NCBI RefSeq assembly: GCF_017571495.1 | Contig: NZ_JAGETZ010000002.1 | Span: 496,001 to 560,000 of the forward strand | DNA length: 64,000 nt | Direction of reading: 5' to 3' | Origin: Hymenobacter negativus | GTDB taxonomy: Bacteria; Bacteroidota; Bacteroidia; Cytophagales; Hymenobacteraceae | Shown: positions 1-8,212 of the stretch, one piece after another | How positions within the stretch are numbered: position 1 is the stretch's first letter | Layout: the number at the start of each line of letters is the position of its first letter | Program-made: the position numbers and the translations under genes | The notes under the pieces: generated by a model | Told to the model about the DNA's origin: nothing | Databases searched by the model: none | Seen by the model: the letters and a program-made list of their open reading frames with translations, nothing else

Positions 1-650
1 CCCGAGGAGAAAGCCACAGAGCGCGCCTGCGACGTGGTCGAGTTGTTGACCATGGCGCCGTAGCGGTACACAATGACTCCGGTCGTTTCGCTTAAGGTTG
101 CCTGCACAAGGCTTGCAGTGCCCGTAGTTGGGTTGGCATCATCTCCCGGAAGGCGGATGTTCAGCCACTCCACGGCAAGGATTCGGTTTGGCGCACTACC
201 GATAAGCTTGTAATGAACCTTGCCCGTGGCCAGCATATCATTGTCGCCGGTTATGGGCGCGATGATGGCCGCCCCCGCAACCGGCGCCGTGTAGCCCGTG
301 CCTGCGATAAGGGATGCACCCAACCGGAGCTGCCCGTTCGAGTTGACGCTGAACTCGCTGTAGCGCTTGCCCATGAACCCAAAATCAAACCCAATGGGTA
401 CCACCGCTGATGCGACATCATCGCGGTAGGTGCCGGTCGCAAGCAAGCTGGTGGTAGAGGTCATGCTCACCAGTGTAGCGTTACCACCGCTGTTTTCCGT
501 CACGAACCCGTAGTTAGCAGTACTTTGCGCCCAGCCTCCCGCATGGCAAAGGAGCAGTGTGAGAAGCGGCAGCAGCCACCGCCAGCAGGCAGTTCGAGTT
601 GATGGAGCCGGCTGTCGGAGGGGCCAATGGGGAAGTACGGGTTGGGTCAT
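1..650 (-). CDS. Secreted surface protein, N-terminal part (runs off left edge)
   Basis: Reading the minus strand from the ATG at 648-650 gives an open frame of 216 codons to the window edge, with no stop. The N-terminus has a basic stretch and a hydrophobic segment (WRWLLPLLTLLLCHAGGWAQ) with a likely signal peptidase cut after AQ near residue 42. The mature part is rich in small and beta-prone residues and contains FGFMGKRYSEFSVNSNGQLR, a beta-sandwich motif common at the start of large Bacteroidota T9SS-exported proteins. The rest, including any sorting domain, lies outside the window. The secreted call is fairly firm; the exact function is unknown. Confidence 0.7.
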   Translation of the reverse strand, partial: MTQPVLPHWPLRQPAPSTRTACWRWLLPLLTLLLCHAGGWAQSTANYGFVTENSGGNATLVSMTSTTSLLATGTYRDDVASAVVPIGFDFGFMGKRYSEFSVNSNGQLRLGASLIAGTGYTAPVAGAAIIAPITGDNDMLATGKVHYKLIGSAPNRILAVEWLNIRLPGDDANPTTGTASLVQATLSETTGVIVYRYGAMVNNSTTSQARSVAFSS

Positions 651-1741
651 GCCTTCGTAATTAAAAAAATTGATTGTTAAATTTTTGTGGAAAAACATGG
701 GCGTGCCAAAGCAGGCTGCCGGAGCTGGCAGCAATAGCATGGCCAACCCAGTAGCCTTGGTGTGGCTTGCACCGCGGCGGTTCCCGATATATTCTCAGCG
801 GTTGTGTGGCCCCTTCTGGTGGTAGAGCACGTAGCCAGTCTGGCAACTCGCTATGCTACCGGCCCAGGAAATACCAATGAGGCCGGATAGGCGCTCATTG
901 AGTTTCGGTCAGGGCATGGATATACCTGTAGTAGCGGCCCGGAACAGTTCATTGGCAGCACCAACGCCTGTGGAAAGAATGAGGCACGCTTCGCCCTCCG
1001 GAATGAAAAAGCTCCAGCATAGAAAATAAGAAAAAGAGGAGAAAAAACTTCCAAAAGGCAAATCGTGCTGGGGCACGATTTGCCTTTTTTGCAAACAGCT
1101 AGTTCAAAGGAAAATTCTATATTGGAAAGCGCGAGCTAATAGCTGGGTGGTAGCTATAACAATTATATTGCTTGCTAAGAAAAATCCGATGACCAAATTG
1201 AATAAAGACATCGCTGTGCAAGGCGAGCCTCAATTAATCAAGTAGTAAATTATTGTTTTGCTGTCCGAAATATAGCGCAATAAGCTTGGTTAACTACTGC
1301 TCAAAAGCTATAAGAGAAGCTTAATTTCCCAAAATTCTAGACAATCGATTGACTAATGAATAACGGAAAAAGTCAATAAGAATGGCTCTTGGTGTATAGT
1401 TGTGCTTATTAATTATCATATTGTGGGGTAATGGTCTAATTAGTAGTGCAAAAAATAGGCTATTAATTAGCTTAATTCATGCCTGCCATTTATTGAGTAG
1501 TAGAGGAGGCAAACTGCTTGGCAATGCAACATGCGGCAACACTACGGGAGTTTAGCCCTCATAGTCCATTTGCACTAGTCCTGAAGTGTTGAGGTGGTGC
1601 GTAGTGCGACTGCTCTGTAGCAAAAATGGGCGCGCAGAATGAAGCCGCATAGCGGCGACAGGCTCCTGGGCATTTCTGTCGTCACTATGTGGCCTGTCTG
1701 ATGAGTTGCTACCTTGCTGCAAACCTGTTGATTTGCTGCGG
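651..1741. other. Long gene-poor gap with AT-rich core
   Basis: No convincing gene is seen on either strand over about 1.1 kb. Reading frames here are short, lack family motifs and have unconvincing starts. From about 1090 to 1500 the sequence is visibly AT-rich compared with all flanking genes. The only clear structure is the perfect inverted repeat at 1053-1088. It may hold a promoter or small RNA, or be the remains of lost genes. Confidence 0.5.
1053..1088. terminator. Perfect 16-bp inverted repeat, terminator-like
   Basis: The arms 1053-1068 and 1073-1088 are perfectly complementary around the 4-base loop TGGG, and the plus-strand side ends in a T run. It looks like a Rho-independent terminator usable in the plus direction. 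No gene ends nearby on the plus strand, and the minus-strand gene ending at 1742 is over 650 bases away, so the transcript it ends is unknown. Confidence 0.6.
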
Positions 1742-3136
1742 CTACTCAGTCGGCGGGGTGCGCTGCTTCCACAACTCCCGGAACGACGGACCGGCAATGT
1801 GCAGGCTCTCACGCCGCTTGCTCCAGCCCACCTGGCCCAGCAGTCGGCCCAGGCTCCAGTCTTTCATCTTGGTGGGCAGAATATCCAGGGCCCAGCGGTG
1901 CTGCATGCTCCACTTCCACAGGCTAATGGCCACCTTCTCCTCCGTTGGTGCATAACCTTCTTCTACACTCTGTTGGCGGTTGAGCAGCAGTAGGTTGTGC
2001 AAAGGGATGCGCACCGGGCACACGCTGGTGCACGCGCCGCACAGGCTGCTGGCGTAGCTCAGGTGCTTGTGCTCGGGCAGGCCGCTCAGGTGCGGACTGA
2101 TAACCGAGCCGATGGGGCCGGAATACGTGGTTTCATAGGTGTGGCCGCCAATGTTCTTGTACACCGGGCACACGTTTAGGCAGGCCCCGCAACGAATGCA
2201 GCGCAGGGCGGCACGCTTGTCGGGTTGCGCCAGCAGGTTGGTGCGGCCGTTGTCGAGCAGGATGACCACCATTTCCTCCGGTCCGTCCACTTCATCGGGC
2301 TGGCGCGGGCCGAAGTACACCGTGTTGTACACCGTCACTTGCTGGCCCGTGCCGCTGGTGCTGAGCAGGGGCCAGAACAGGTCTAAATCCGTGAGCTGCG
2401 GAATGACTTTCTCGATGCCCACAATGGCAATGTGTAGCTTGGGGAAGGTGGCCGAGAGGCGGGCGTTGCCCTCGTTCTCGGTCACGGCAATGGCACCTTC
2501 TTTGGCAATGAGGAAGTTGCCGCCGGTTACGCCTACTTCGGCGCTGGTGTACTTGTTGCGGAGCAGGTGCCGGGCCGTAAGCACCAGCGTCTGGGCGTCG
2601 TCGGTATGCTCAATGCCGAGGTGCTTTACAAAAATATCGGCGATGTCGGCCTTGCTCAGGTGCATGGCGGGCGTCACAATGTGGTAGGGCCGCTCACCGT
2701 TGAGCTGCACAATGTACTCGCCCAAATCCGTTTCCACCGATTCAATGCCTTGCGTGGCGAGGTACTTATTGAGGTGGATTTCCTCGGTGGTCATACTCTT
2801 AGCCTTTACCACGGTTTTGGTGTTGCGGGCCGCCGTCAGCTTGCCGATTTCGGCCAGAGCCTCGGCTGCGTCGCGGGCCCAGATTACCCGGCCGCCACGG
2901 GCCGTGAAAGCCGTTTCGAATTGCAGCAGGTACTCGTCGAGCTTCTCCAGCACGGAGGCTTTCAGGTAGGCGCCGCGGTCGCGGGCCAGCTCGTGCTCGT
3001 GGTAAAGCTTCATGCCAGCGCTCACGGCCGCATCGTACTTGCCGATGTTGAAGCGGATTTTGCGGCGGTGCTCGCGGTCGAAGGCTTTACGCTCGGCGTC
3101 GAGCTGAAATTGGCTGGCTTTGGTGGCGTTGGTCAT
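1742..3136 (-). CDS. LutB-like LUD-domain iron-sulfur protein
   Basis: The 464-residue protein belongs to the LutB/YkgF family, which in Bacillus works with LutA and LutC to oxidise L-lactate to pyruvate in the cytoplasm. The N-terminal two thirds is the LUD domain (TGGNFLIAKEGAIAVTENEG). Two cysteine clusters follow, CIRCGACLNVCPVY near residue 313 and CGACTSVCP near 363, each fitting a [4Fe-4S] ferredoxin-type site. Length is normal for the family. No lutA or lutC lies beside it, so its substrate is not settled by context. Its ATG overlaps the stop of the upstream M28 peptidase (ATGA), suggesting translational coupling. Confidence 0.88.
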   Translation of the reverse strand: MTNATKASQFQLDAERKAFDREHRRKIRFNIGKYDAAVSAGMKLYHEHELARDRGAYLKASVLEKLDEYLLQFETAFTARGGRVIWARDAAEALAEIGKLTAARNTKTVVKAKSMTTEEIHLNKYLATQGIESVETDLGEYIVQLNGERPYHIVTPAMHLSKADIADIFVKHLGIEHTDDAQTLVLTARHLLRNKYTSAEVGVTGGNFLIAKEGAIAVTENEGNARLSATFPKLHIAIVGIEKVIPQLTDLDLFWPLLSTSGTGQQVTVYNTVYFGPRQPDEVDGPEEMVVILLDNGRTNLLAQPDKRAALRCIRCGACLNVCPVYKNIGGHTYETTYSGPIGSVISPHLSGLPEHKHLSYASSLCGACTSVCPVRIPLHNLLLLNRQQSVEEGYAPTEEKVAISLWKWSMQHRWALDILPTKMKDWSLGRLLGQVGWSKRRESLHIAGPSFRELWKQRTPPTE

Positions 3137-4815
3137 GGCTTGTTCGAATCAACAACAATGCGCTGCTCGCGGTTGGCCAGCGTCCAGGCCGTGTGGAAAA
3201 CCAGTTGCGCCCGCTCGGCTAATTTATCAAACTCAATTTTCTCCACATCGTCGGTGGCTTTGTGGTAGTCAACGTGCTCACCCGTGGTGTAAAAAATTAC
3301 CGGGATTTTGCGACGTGCAAAGTTGTAATGGTCAGAGCGGTAATAGATATGCTCCGGCTCGCCCGGTACGTTGAAGCGGTAGTCCAGCTCCAGCTTGGTG
3401 TAGTCACGGTTGGCTGCTTCGCTGATGGTGTGCAGCTCCGACGACAGCTTATCCGAGCCCACCAAGCACACAAAATGCTTCTTCGGGCTATGCTTGCGGT
3501 CGGTGCGGCCCACCATATCGATGTTTAAATCGGCGATGGTGCTGGCCAGCGGCAGCACCGGGTGTGCCGTGTAATACTCCGAGCCGAAAAGCCCTTCTTC
3601 CTCCGCCGTCATCAGCACAAACAGGATGCTGCGGCGCGGGCCGTGTCCTTCTTTTTTGGCTTTGGCAAACGCTTGGGCAATTTGCAGCACCGCCACTGTG
3701 CCCGAGCCGTCGTCGTCGGCCCCGTTGTAAATGGTGTCGTGTTTCACACCCAGGTGGTCATAATGGGCCGAAATCACCAGCACCTCGTCTTTCTTATCGG
3801 AGCCTTCGAGGTAGCCCATCACGTTTTCGGTGGTCAGCTGCTCTTCCTTTTGGGGCAGAAAAACGGTGGCTGTGGGGGACTGAAAGGGAGAGGGCAGCGC
3901 CCGCCCGGCAGCGCCCACGGCCCGCACGTAGTCAAGCAAGCCATTCATGGTAGTGCCGGCCAAAGCCAGCCCCAGGTCCTGCGAGGTCAGGTACACGCCG
4001 ATGCCAGGCGGGATGTTTTCCGCCACCGTGTCGATGATTTCCGGGCCGGGTTCGGGCAGCGAAAAAGCGGGGTCGTGCAAGGTGCTGGCAAACTGCTCGG
4101 CCTCCTTCCGAAAAGCCGCGGTGGGCGCAAACGTCACCAGGAAAATGCTGCGGGCCCCGTGCGCCTTGGCCAACGCCGCCTTGCGCAGGCCCGAGTCCCA
4201 GTAGTCGGGCTTGCGGCCCATGGGCTTGAGCAGCTTGTGGCCCCGGTCGTCCTGTGGCTCGCCCATCAGGGCCACCACGTCCCGGCCTTTCACATCGAGC
4301 CCGTTATAGTCTGAATACGTTCCCTGCTCCACCCCAAAGCCCACAAACACCGGCTTCGAAACCGTTTCCTTTAAAAAAGGCGAAGCCATGGGCCCGTAGC
4401 TGAAAAAGTCGCTCAGCCACTCAAAGCGCTGGTCGTTCACCTTCAAATAGCCGCCCTCGGCGTAGTTGCCGCGTGTTAGCTGAAAGTGCTGCAAATACGG
4501 GGTGTCGCCACCCGTCACCGGCCCTTGCAAGCCAATTTCTGTGAGTTGCTTCACCAAATAGTCCGCCGCCAGCTTTTGGCCCGGCTGCCCCACCTCGCGC
4601 CCCTGAAAAGCATCGGAAGCCACTACCGTCAGGCGTTGGCGCAGTTCCGCGGGCACAATGGTAGCAGCGTAGGTGCGCGACCAGTCCACGGCTGCGGAGG
4701 TAGCGGAAGCCGCTGCATTTTTGGTCTTGACTTTAATCTTGGCAGGTGCTTGCTGCGCGGCAGCGGGTAGGCCGCAAGCCAGGGCCAGCAGCCCCTGCAT
4801 TATCAGTTTGTTCAT
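3133..4815 (-). CDS. Secreted M28-family zinc peptidase (copy A)
   Basis: A 560-residue exported peptidase of family M28 (aminopeptidase Y/S-like). I start it at the ATG at 4815 because a clean signal peptide follows (MNKLIMQGLLALACGLPAAAQ); an upstream in-frame ATG would place coding sequence in an intergenic repeat. A PA-like insert precedes the catalytic domain. All metal-site motifs are visible: HYDHLG near 350, GADDDGSGT near 362, the catalytic EEEG near 403, DMVGR near 430 and SDHYNF near 492. It is a tandem paralogue of the next gene upstream; both end with IVVDSNKP. Probably takes part in peptide scavenging in the periplasm or outside the cell. Confidence 0.9.
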   Translation of the reverse strand: MNKLIMQGLLALACGLPAAAQQAPAKIKVKTKNAAASATSAAVDWSRTYAATIVPAELRQRLTVVASDAFQGREVGQPGQKLAADYLVKQLTEIGLQGPVTGGDTPYLQHFQLTRGNYAEGGYLKVNDQRFEWLSDFFSYGPMASPFLKETVSKPVFVGFGVEQGTYSDYNGLDVKGRDVVALMGEPQDDRGHKLLKPMGRKPDYWDSGLRKAALAKAHGARSIFLVTFAPTAAFRKEAEQFASTLHDPAFSLPEPGPEIIDTVAENIPPGIGVYLTSQDLGLALAGTTMNGLLDYVRAVGAAGRALPSPFQSPTATVFLPQKEEQLTTENVMGYLEGSDKKDEVLVISAHYDHLGVKHDTIYNGADDDGSGTVAVLQIAQAFAKAKKEGHGPRRSILFVLMTAEEEGLFGSEYYTAHPVLPLASTIADLNIDMVGRTDRKHSPKKHFVCLVGSDKLSSELHTISEAANRDYTKLELDYRFNVPGEPEHIYYRSDHYNFARRKIPVIFYTTGEHVDYHKATDDVEKIEFDKLAERAQLVFHTAWTLANREQRIVVDSNKP

Positions 4816-4858
4816 CAATTCAAAAGAGCGGAAGTAGGAGAGACGCGGAAAATTGAAG

Positions 4859-4962
4859 AACGTCATGTTGGGCATCGTCGGGGCACCTCGCAGACGGTAA
4901 TAGCTCCATCGATTGGTTTACTACTGCCCGCGAGGTGTCCCGGCGATGCCCGACATGACGTT
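4859..4962. repeat. Intergenic palindromic repeat, copy 1
   Basis: Two 33-base arms (4859-4891 and 4930-4962) are complementary at 30 of 33 positions around a 38-base loop. The outer ends read AACGTCATG, shared with copies at 23270-23365 and 29239-29274, but the inner arms differ. It lies between the two M28 peptidase genes, where the RNA would fold into a long hairpin. Mobile REP- or MITE-like origin is an inference. Confidence 0.8.
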
Positions 4963-4989
4963 CCAGCGATGCTTACGCAAACAACCTCT

Positions 4990-6666
4990 TTAGGGCTTGT
5001 TCGAATCGACCACAATACGGCCTTCGCGGTTGGCCAGCTCCCAGGCCAGGTGGAATACTAAGCGGGCCCGCTTCTCCATTTTCGGAAACTCGATTTTATC
5101 GATTTCGTCGCTCTGCTGGTGATAGTCGGCGTGTACACCGTTGAAGAAAAAGGCTACTGGTACCTTGTTCACCGCGAAGTTGTAGTGGTCGGAGCGGTAG
5201 TAGAAGCGGTTTGGGTCGGCCGGGTCGTCGAAGCGGTAGTCCAGGTCGATGGGGTTGTACTGCTTGTTCTGGGCTTCCAGAATCACCTTTAGCTCCGAGG
5301 CCAGCTTGTCGGACCCGATGACGTACACGTAGTCCGGTTTGCCTTCGTGCTCCACATCGGTGCGCCCAATCATGTCCACGTTCAGGTCGGCCTCCGTGTT
5401 GGCCAGCGGAAACACCGGGTGCTTAGAATAATATTCGGAGCCAAACAAGCCCTTTTCCTCGCCCGTCACGCTCAGAAACAGCAAGCTGCGACGCGGGCCG
5501 TGCCCGTCCTTCTTAGCTTGGGCAAAAGCCTCGGCCATCGAAATAATGGCCGACGTGCCCGAGCCGTCATCATCTGCGCCATTAAATACCTGTCCATCGT
5601 GGATGCCTAGGTGGTCGTGGTGAGCCGAGATGACGATAATATCGTCCTTCTTGTCCGTGCCTTCAATGAAGCCGAGCACGTTCTCCGTATCCAGGGTCGT
5701 GCGCTTGCGCTCCGCTTTAATCTGCATGGGCACCACCTTAAAAGTGGCGGGCACCGGCTGCTTTGTCGTGTTGATTTTGGCCAGATAAGCCTGCATCGTA
5801 GCGTCTTTGGTACCTAATAGCTGCAGGCCCACGGCTGGCGAAATGAAGAACGACGGCGTGCGGCTGGGCTTGTCGTCGCTCACCATCACCGTAGCGGCCC
5901 GGCTGATGTAAGGAGCCATGCGTGCCGTTTGCTTGGCGAAGTTGCTGGTGGGGTTGAAGCTTACGAAGAACACCGTGCGGGCGCCTTTTTGCGCGGCCAG
6001 CTGGGCCTTGGCGCGGTAGTCATTGCCCCATTTCGTAGGCGAGCCGTCGGCGCTGAGCAGGGCCTTGCCGCCGTCGCCGGTGGGTTCGCCCATCAGCACC
6101 AGAATGTCTTTGCCCTTCACGTCCACGCCGGTGTAGTCGGAATAGCCTGGCTGCTCGATGCCGTAGCCTACAAAAACGGGTTTAACGGTGGTTTCCTGCG
6201 CGAATGGCGAGTCGTTCAACCCATAGAAATCCGTCAGCCAGGCGTAGCTGGTTTTGCCCACTTTCAGCGTGGCGCCGTCGGCCCAGGTCACCTGCTCCAC
6301 GTTGAAATGCTGCTGGTACGGGTCGTCGGTTTTTAACGGGCCCGTCAGCCCGGCGGCCTTAAACTGCTCGGCTACATAGGTGGCGGCCATGTGCTGGCCT
6401 TTCATGCCGGTTTCGCGGCCTTCGTACTCATCCGAAGCCAGCACGGCCAAATGCTTACGCAGGCGCTCGGCATTCACCAGGTCGGCGTATTTTACGCTTT
6501 CATCGACGCTCACCTTTTCGGGTGCTACGGCCGGGTCGGAGGCGCGCAGAATGTCCTTCGTAGTGTTTTTGTCTGACTTGTTTTTGACTTTAACCTTGCT
6601 TTGAGCATGGGCCGGCGCGGTACTGGCCAGGGCCAGAAACGCCAGTAGGAGGGGAGTTTTGTTCAT
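4990..6666 (-). CDS. Secreted M28-family zinc peptidase (copy B)
   Basis: A 558-residue paralogue of the downstream M28 peptidase with the same layout: signal peptide ending in APAHAQ, a lysine-rich linker, a PA-like insert and an M28 catalytic domain. Metal and catalytic motifs are intact: HHDHLG near 348, GADDDGSGT near 360, GEEKG near 401, DMIGR near 429 and SDHYNF near 491. The two proteins align along their whole length, so this is a tandem duplication that has since diverged. The gap to copy A is filled by a palindromic repeat, which could weaken readthrough or stabilise the upstream mRNA. Confidence 0.9.
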   Translation of the reverse strand: MNKTPLLLAFLALASTAPAHAQSKVKVKNKSDKNTTKDILRASDPAVAPEKVSVDESVKYADLVNAERLRKHLAVLASDEYEGRETGMKGQHMAATYVAEQFKAAGLTGPLKTDDPYQQHFNVEQVTWADGATLKVGKTSYAWLTDFYGLNDSPFAQETTVKPVFVGYGIEQPGYSDYTGVDVKGKDILVLMGEPTGDGGKALLSADGSPTKWGNDYRAKAQLAAQKGARTVFFVSFNPTSNFAKQTARMAPYISRAATVMVSDDKPSRTPSFFISPAVGLQLLGTKDATMQAYLAKINTTKQPVPATFKVVPMQIKAERKRTTLDTENVLGFIEGTDKKDDIIVISAHHDHLGIHDGQVFNGADDDGSGTSAIISMAEAFAQAKKDGHGPRRSLLFLSVTGEEKGLFGSEYYSKHPVFPLANTEADLNVDMIGRTDVEHEGKPDYVYVIGSDKLASELKVILEAQNKQYNPIDLDYRFDDPADPNRFYYRSDHYNFAVNKVPVAFFFNGVHADYHQQSDEIDKIEFPKMEKRARLVFHLAWELANREGRIVVDSNKP

Positions 6667-6749
6667 TTTAATTGGTGTGGTGGGAGTCGGGTTGGATAGG
6701 GTAGATGGGAGTCAAACCAGGTCGCCATGCCGGGCGGCAACAGCAAGGG

Positions 6750-7229
6750 TTACGATTTCTGGATAAGGACGCTGGCGTAAGCTGCCACGCCTTCCTGCCG
6801 GCCCACAAAACCCAGTTTTTCAGTGGTGGTTGCTTTAATGGAGATATCCTCCTCGGCTATGCCCATTACGGCGGCCAGCACGCGCTGCATTTCCGGAATG
6901 TGAGGGTTCACCTTGGGCCGCTCCAGGCAAATGGTCGAGTCGATGTTGCTCACCTCGTAGCCGCGCTCGCGAAGCAGACGCATCACGCCGGAAAGCAGCT
7001 TTTTCGAATCGATGCCCTTGTATTGTGGGTCGGTGTCGGGGAAGTGAAAACCGATGTCGCGCAGGTTGGCGGCACCCAGCAGCGCGTCGCAGATAACGTG
7101 GATGAGCACATCAGCATCGGAGTGGCCAAGGGCGCCGTGGGTGTGCGGCACCTGAATACCGCCGAGCCAAAACGGCAGGCCTTCCTGTAGTTGGTGAACG
7201 TCGTAGCCGAAGCCGGTTCGGATTTTCAT
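6750..7229 (-). CDS. ispF: 2-C-methyl-D-erythritol 2,4-cyclodiphosphate synthase
   Basis: A 159-residue IspF, the cyclising enzyme of the MEP isoprenoid pathway, converting CDP-ME 2-phosphate to MEcPP with release of CMP. Family motifs are all present: GFGYDVHQL at the N-terminus (metal ligands Asp and His), GHSDADVLIH, DIGFHFPDTD and the C-terminal T-T-E-K-L-G-F-GR-type substrate loop. The ATG at 7229 is chosen because it gives the canonical MKIRxGxGYDVH start; the longer frame adds 13 residues without support. A TACTTTTG promoter box lies 36 bases upstream (7266-7273). It is divergent from the tetR gene. Confidence 0.96.
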   Translation of the reverse strand: MKIRTGFGYDVHQLQEGLPFWLGGIQVPHTHGALGHSDADVLIHVICDALLGAANLRDIGFHFPDTDPQYKGIDSKKLLSGVMRLLRERGYEVSNIDSTICLERPKVNPHIPEMQRVLAAVMGIAEEDISIKATTTEKLGFVGRQEGVAAYASVLIQKS

Positions 7230-7265
7230 AAGCGTCGAAATAAGAGCGGGCCGACAGGGCCGCCG

Positions 7266-7273
7266 CAAAAGTA
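7266..7273 (-). promoter_or_regulatory. Bacteroidota -7 promoter box for ispF
   Basis: On the minus strand the sequence is TACTTTTG, matching the TAnnTTTG -7 consensus, 36 bases before the ispF ATG. No strong -33 TTTG box is obvious. Confidence 0.5.
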
Positions 7274-7506
7274 CCCGCAGCCGTGGTATTGCGCTGGCAG
7301 GGGCGACAAAGCCTTTTTTTAAATTAATACTGGAATTAGTAAATATTATTCGGCTAAAATTATTAGCTTTGTATTACCAGGCAAATTAGTTGGCTATGCG
7401 GGCCGCAACTCACTTTTTTTCGGGATATGGTAAAGTAATCGGGCTGGGTGTACGTCAAGTAGTGGCGAAAAGTGCCCGGGCTGGCTGGGAACGCCAAAAA
7501 GAAAAT

Positions 7507-7546
7507 GGAAACTTTGAGTACAATGAAAGTTTCCGTTGTATCTTTG
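7507..7546 (+). promoter_or_regulatory. TetR-type operator overlapping a TAnnTTTG promoter
   Basis: A perfect 9-bp inverted repeat, GGAAACTTT-N10-AAAGTTTCC (7507-7534), is followed directly by TATCTTTG (7539-7546), a perfect Bacteroidota -7 box. A TTTG at 7513-7516 could be the -33 element with a slightly long 22-base spacer. The palindrome would sit where RNA polymerase binds, and the tetR ATG is 11 bases beyond the box. This is the expected layout for an autorepressor controlling itself and the efflux operon behind it. Confidence 0.75.
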
Positions 7547-7557
7547 CGGCGTTAGTT

Positions 7558-8172
7558 ATGGAAATCAAAGAACGAATCCTGAACCACGCCCAGAAACTTT
7601 TCCTGCGCAACGGCATCAAAAGTGTGAGCATGGATGACATCGCCGCCGACATGGCGATGTCGAAAAAGACCCTCTACAAATGGTTCGAAAACAAAGACCA
7701 GATTGTGATGGCGGGCATCACCCAGCACCTCACCGGTGTGCAGGGCGACTGCGCGGTGATGGCCAGCAAAGCGGCCGATGCCGTGGAGGAAATGTTGCTG
7801 ATATCCAAGTGGGCCGATGAGCAGTTTGCCGACGTTCACCCGAGCATCTTCAACGATATGAAGAAATACCATCCCACGGCCTGGGAGCTATTTCGGTCGC
7901 ATAAAAACACCTTCATCCTGGCCCAGATAGTTCAGAACCTGCGCCGTGGCATGGCCGAGGGCCTGTTCCGGCCCGACCTTGACGTGGAAGTGCTGGCCCG
8001 CCTCAACCTGGCTCAGATAGAAATGGCGTTCGACTCGGAGCTGTTTCCTGCCTCGCAGTTCAGCCCGATGCGTGTTAACCGCGTGTTCGACGAGCATTTT
8101 CTGCTGGGCGTGGCTACCCTGAAGGGGCACAAGCTCATCAATCATTACCGGCAAATCACCGAAGCCGAATAA
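7558..8172 (+). CDS. TetR/AcrR-family transcriptional regulator of efflux operon
   Basis: A 204-residue regulator. Residues about 5-50 form a TetR helix-turn-helix DNA-binding domain (RILNHAQKLFLRNGIKSVSMDDIA, then MSKKTLYKWFENKDQ); the remainder is the helical ligand-binding and dimer domain. The start at 7558 is used because the HTH begins right after it and the promoter box and operator lie immediately upstream; a longer frame beginning at 7390 would place coding sequence through that operator. It is the first gene of a run with tolC-like, membrane-fusion and RND genes, so it probably represses them until a toxic ligand binds. The ligand is unknown. Confidence 0.9.
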   Translation: MEIKERILNHAQKLFLRNGIKSVSMDDIAADMAMSKKTLYKWFENKDQIVMAGITQHLTGVQGDCAVMASKAADAVEEMLLISKWADEQFADVHPSIFNDMKKYHPTAWELFRSHKNTFILAQIVQNLRRGMAEGLFRPDLDVEVLARLNLAQIEMAFDSELFPASQFSPMRVNRVFDEHFLLGVATLKGHKLINHYRQITEAE

Positions 8173-8212
8173 TCCTGCTTTTCCTCGCTTACTGTTACCT
8201 TTTTTGCTGTTT

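Noticed and set aside
4816..4875. N-terminal extension of the M28 peptidase copy A to an upstream ATG
   Set aside because: It translates part of the palindromic repeat and would bury the signal peptide; the ATG at 4815 gives a clean secretion signal.
7390..7557. Longer tetR reading frame starting at 7390
   Set aside because: It would run through the palindromic operator and promoter box; the HTH domain begins at 7558.
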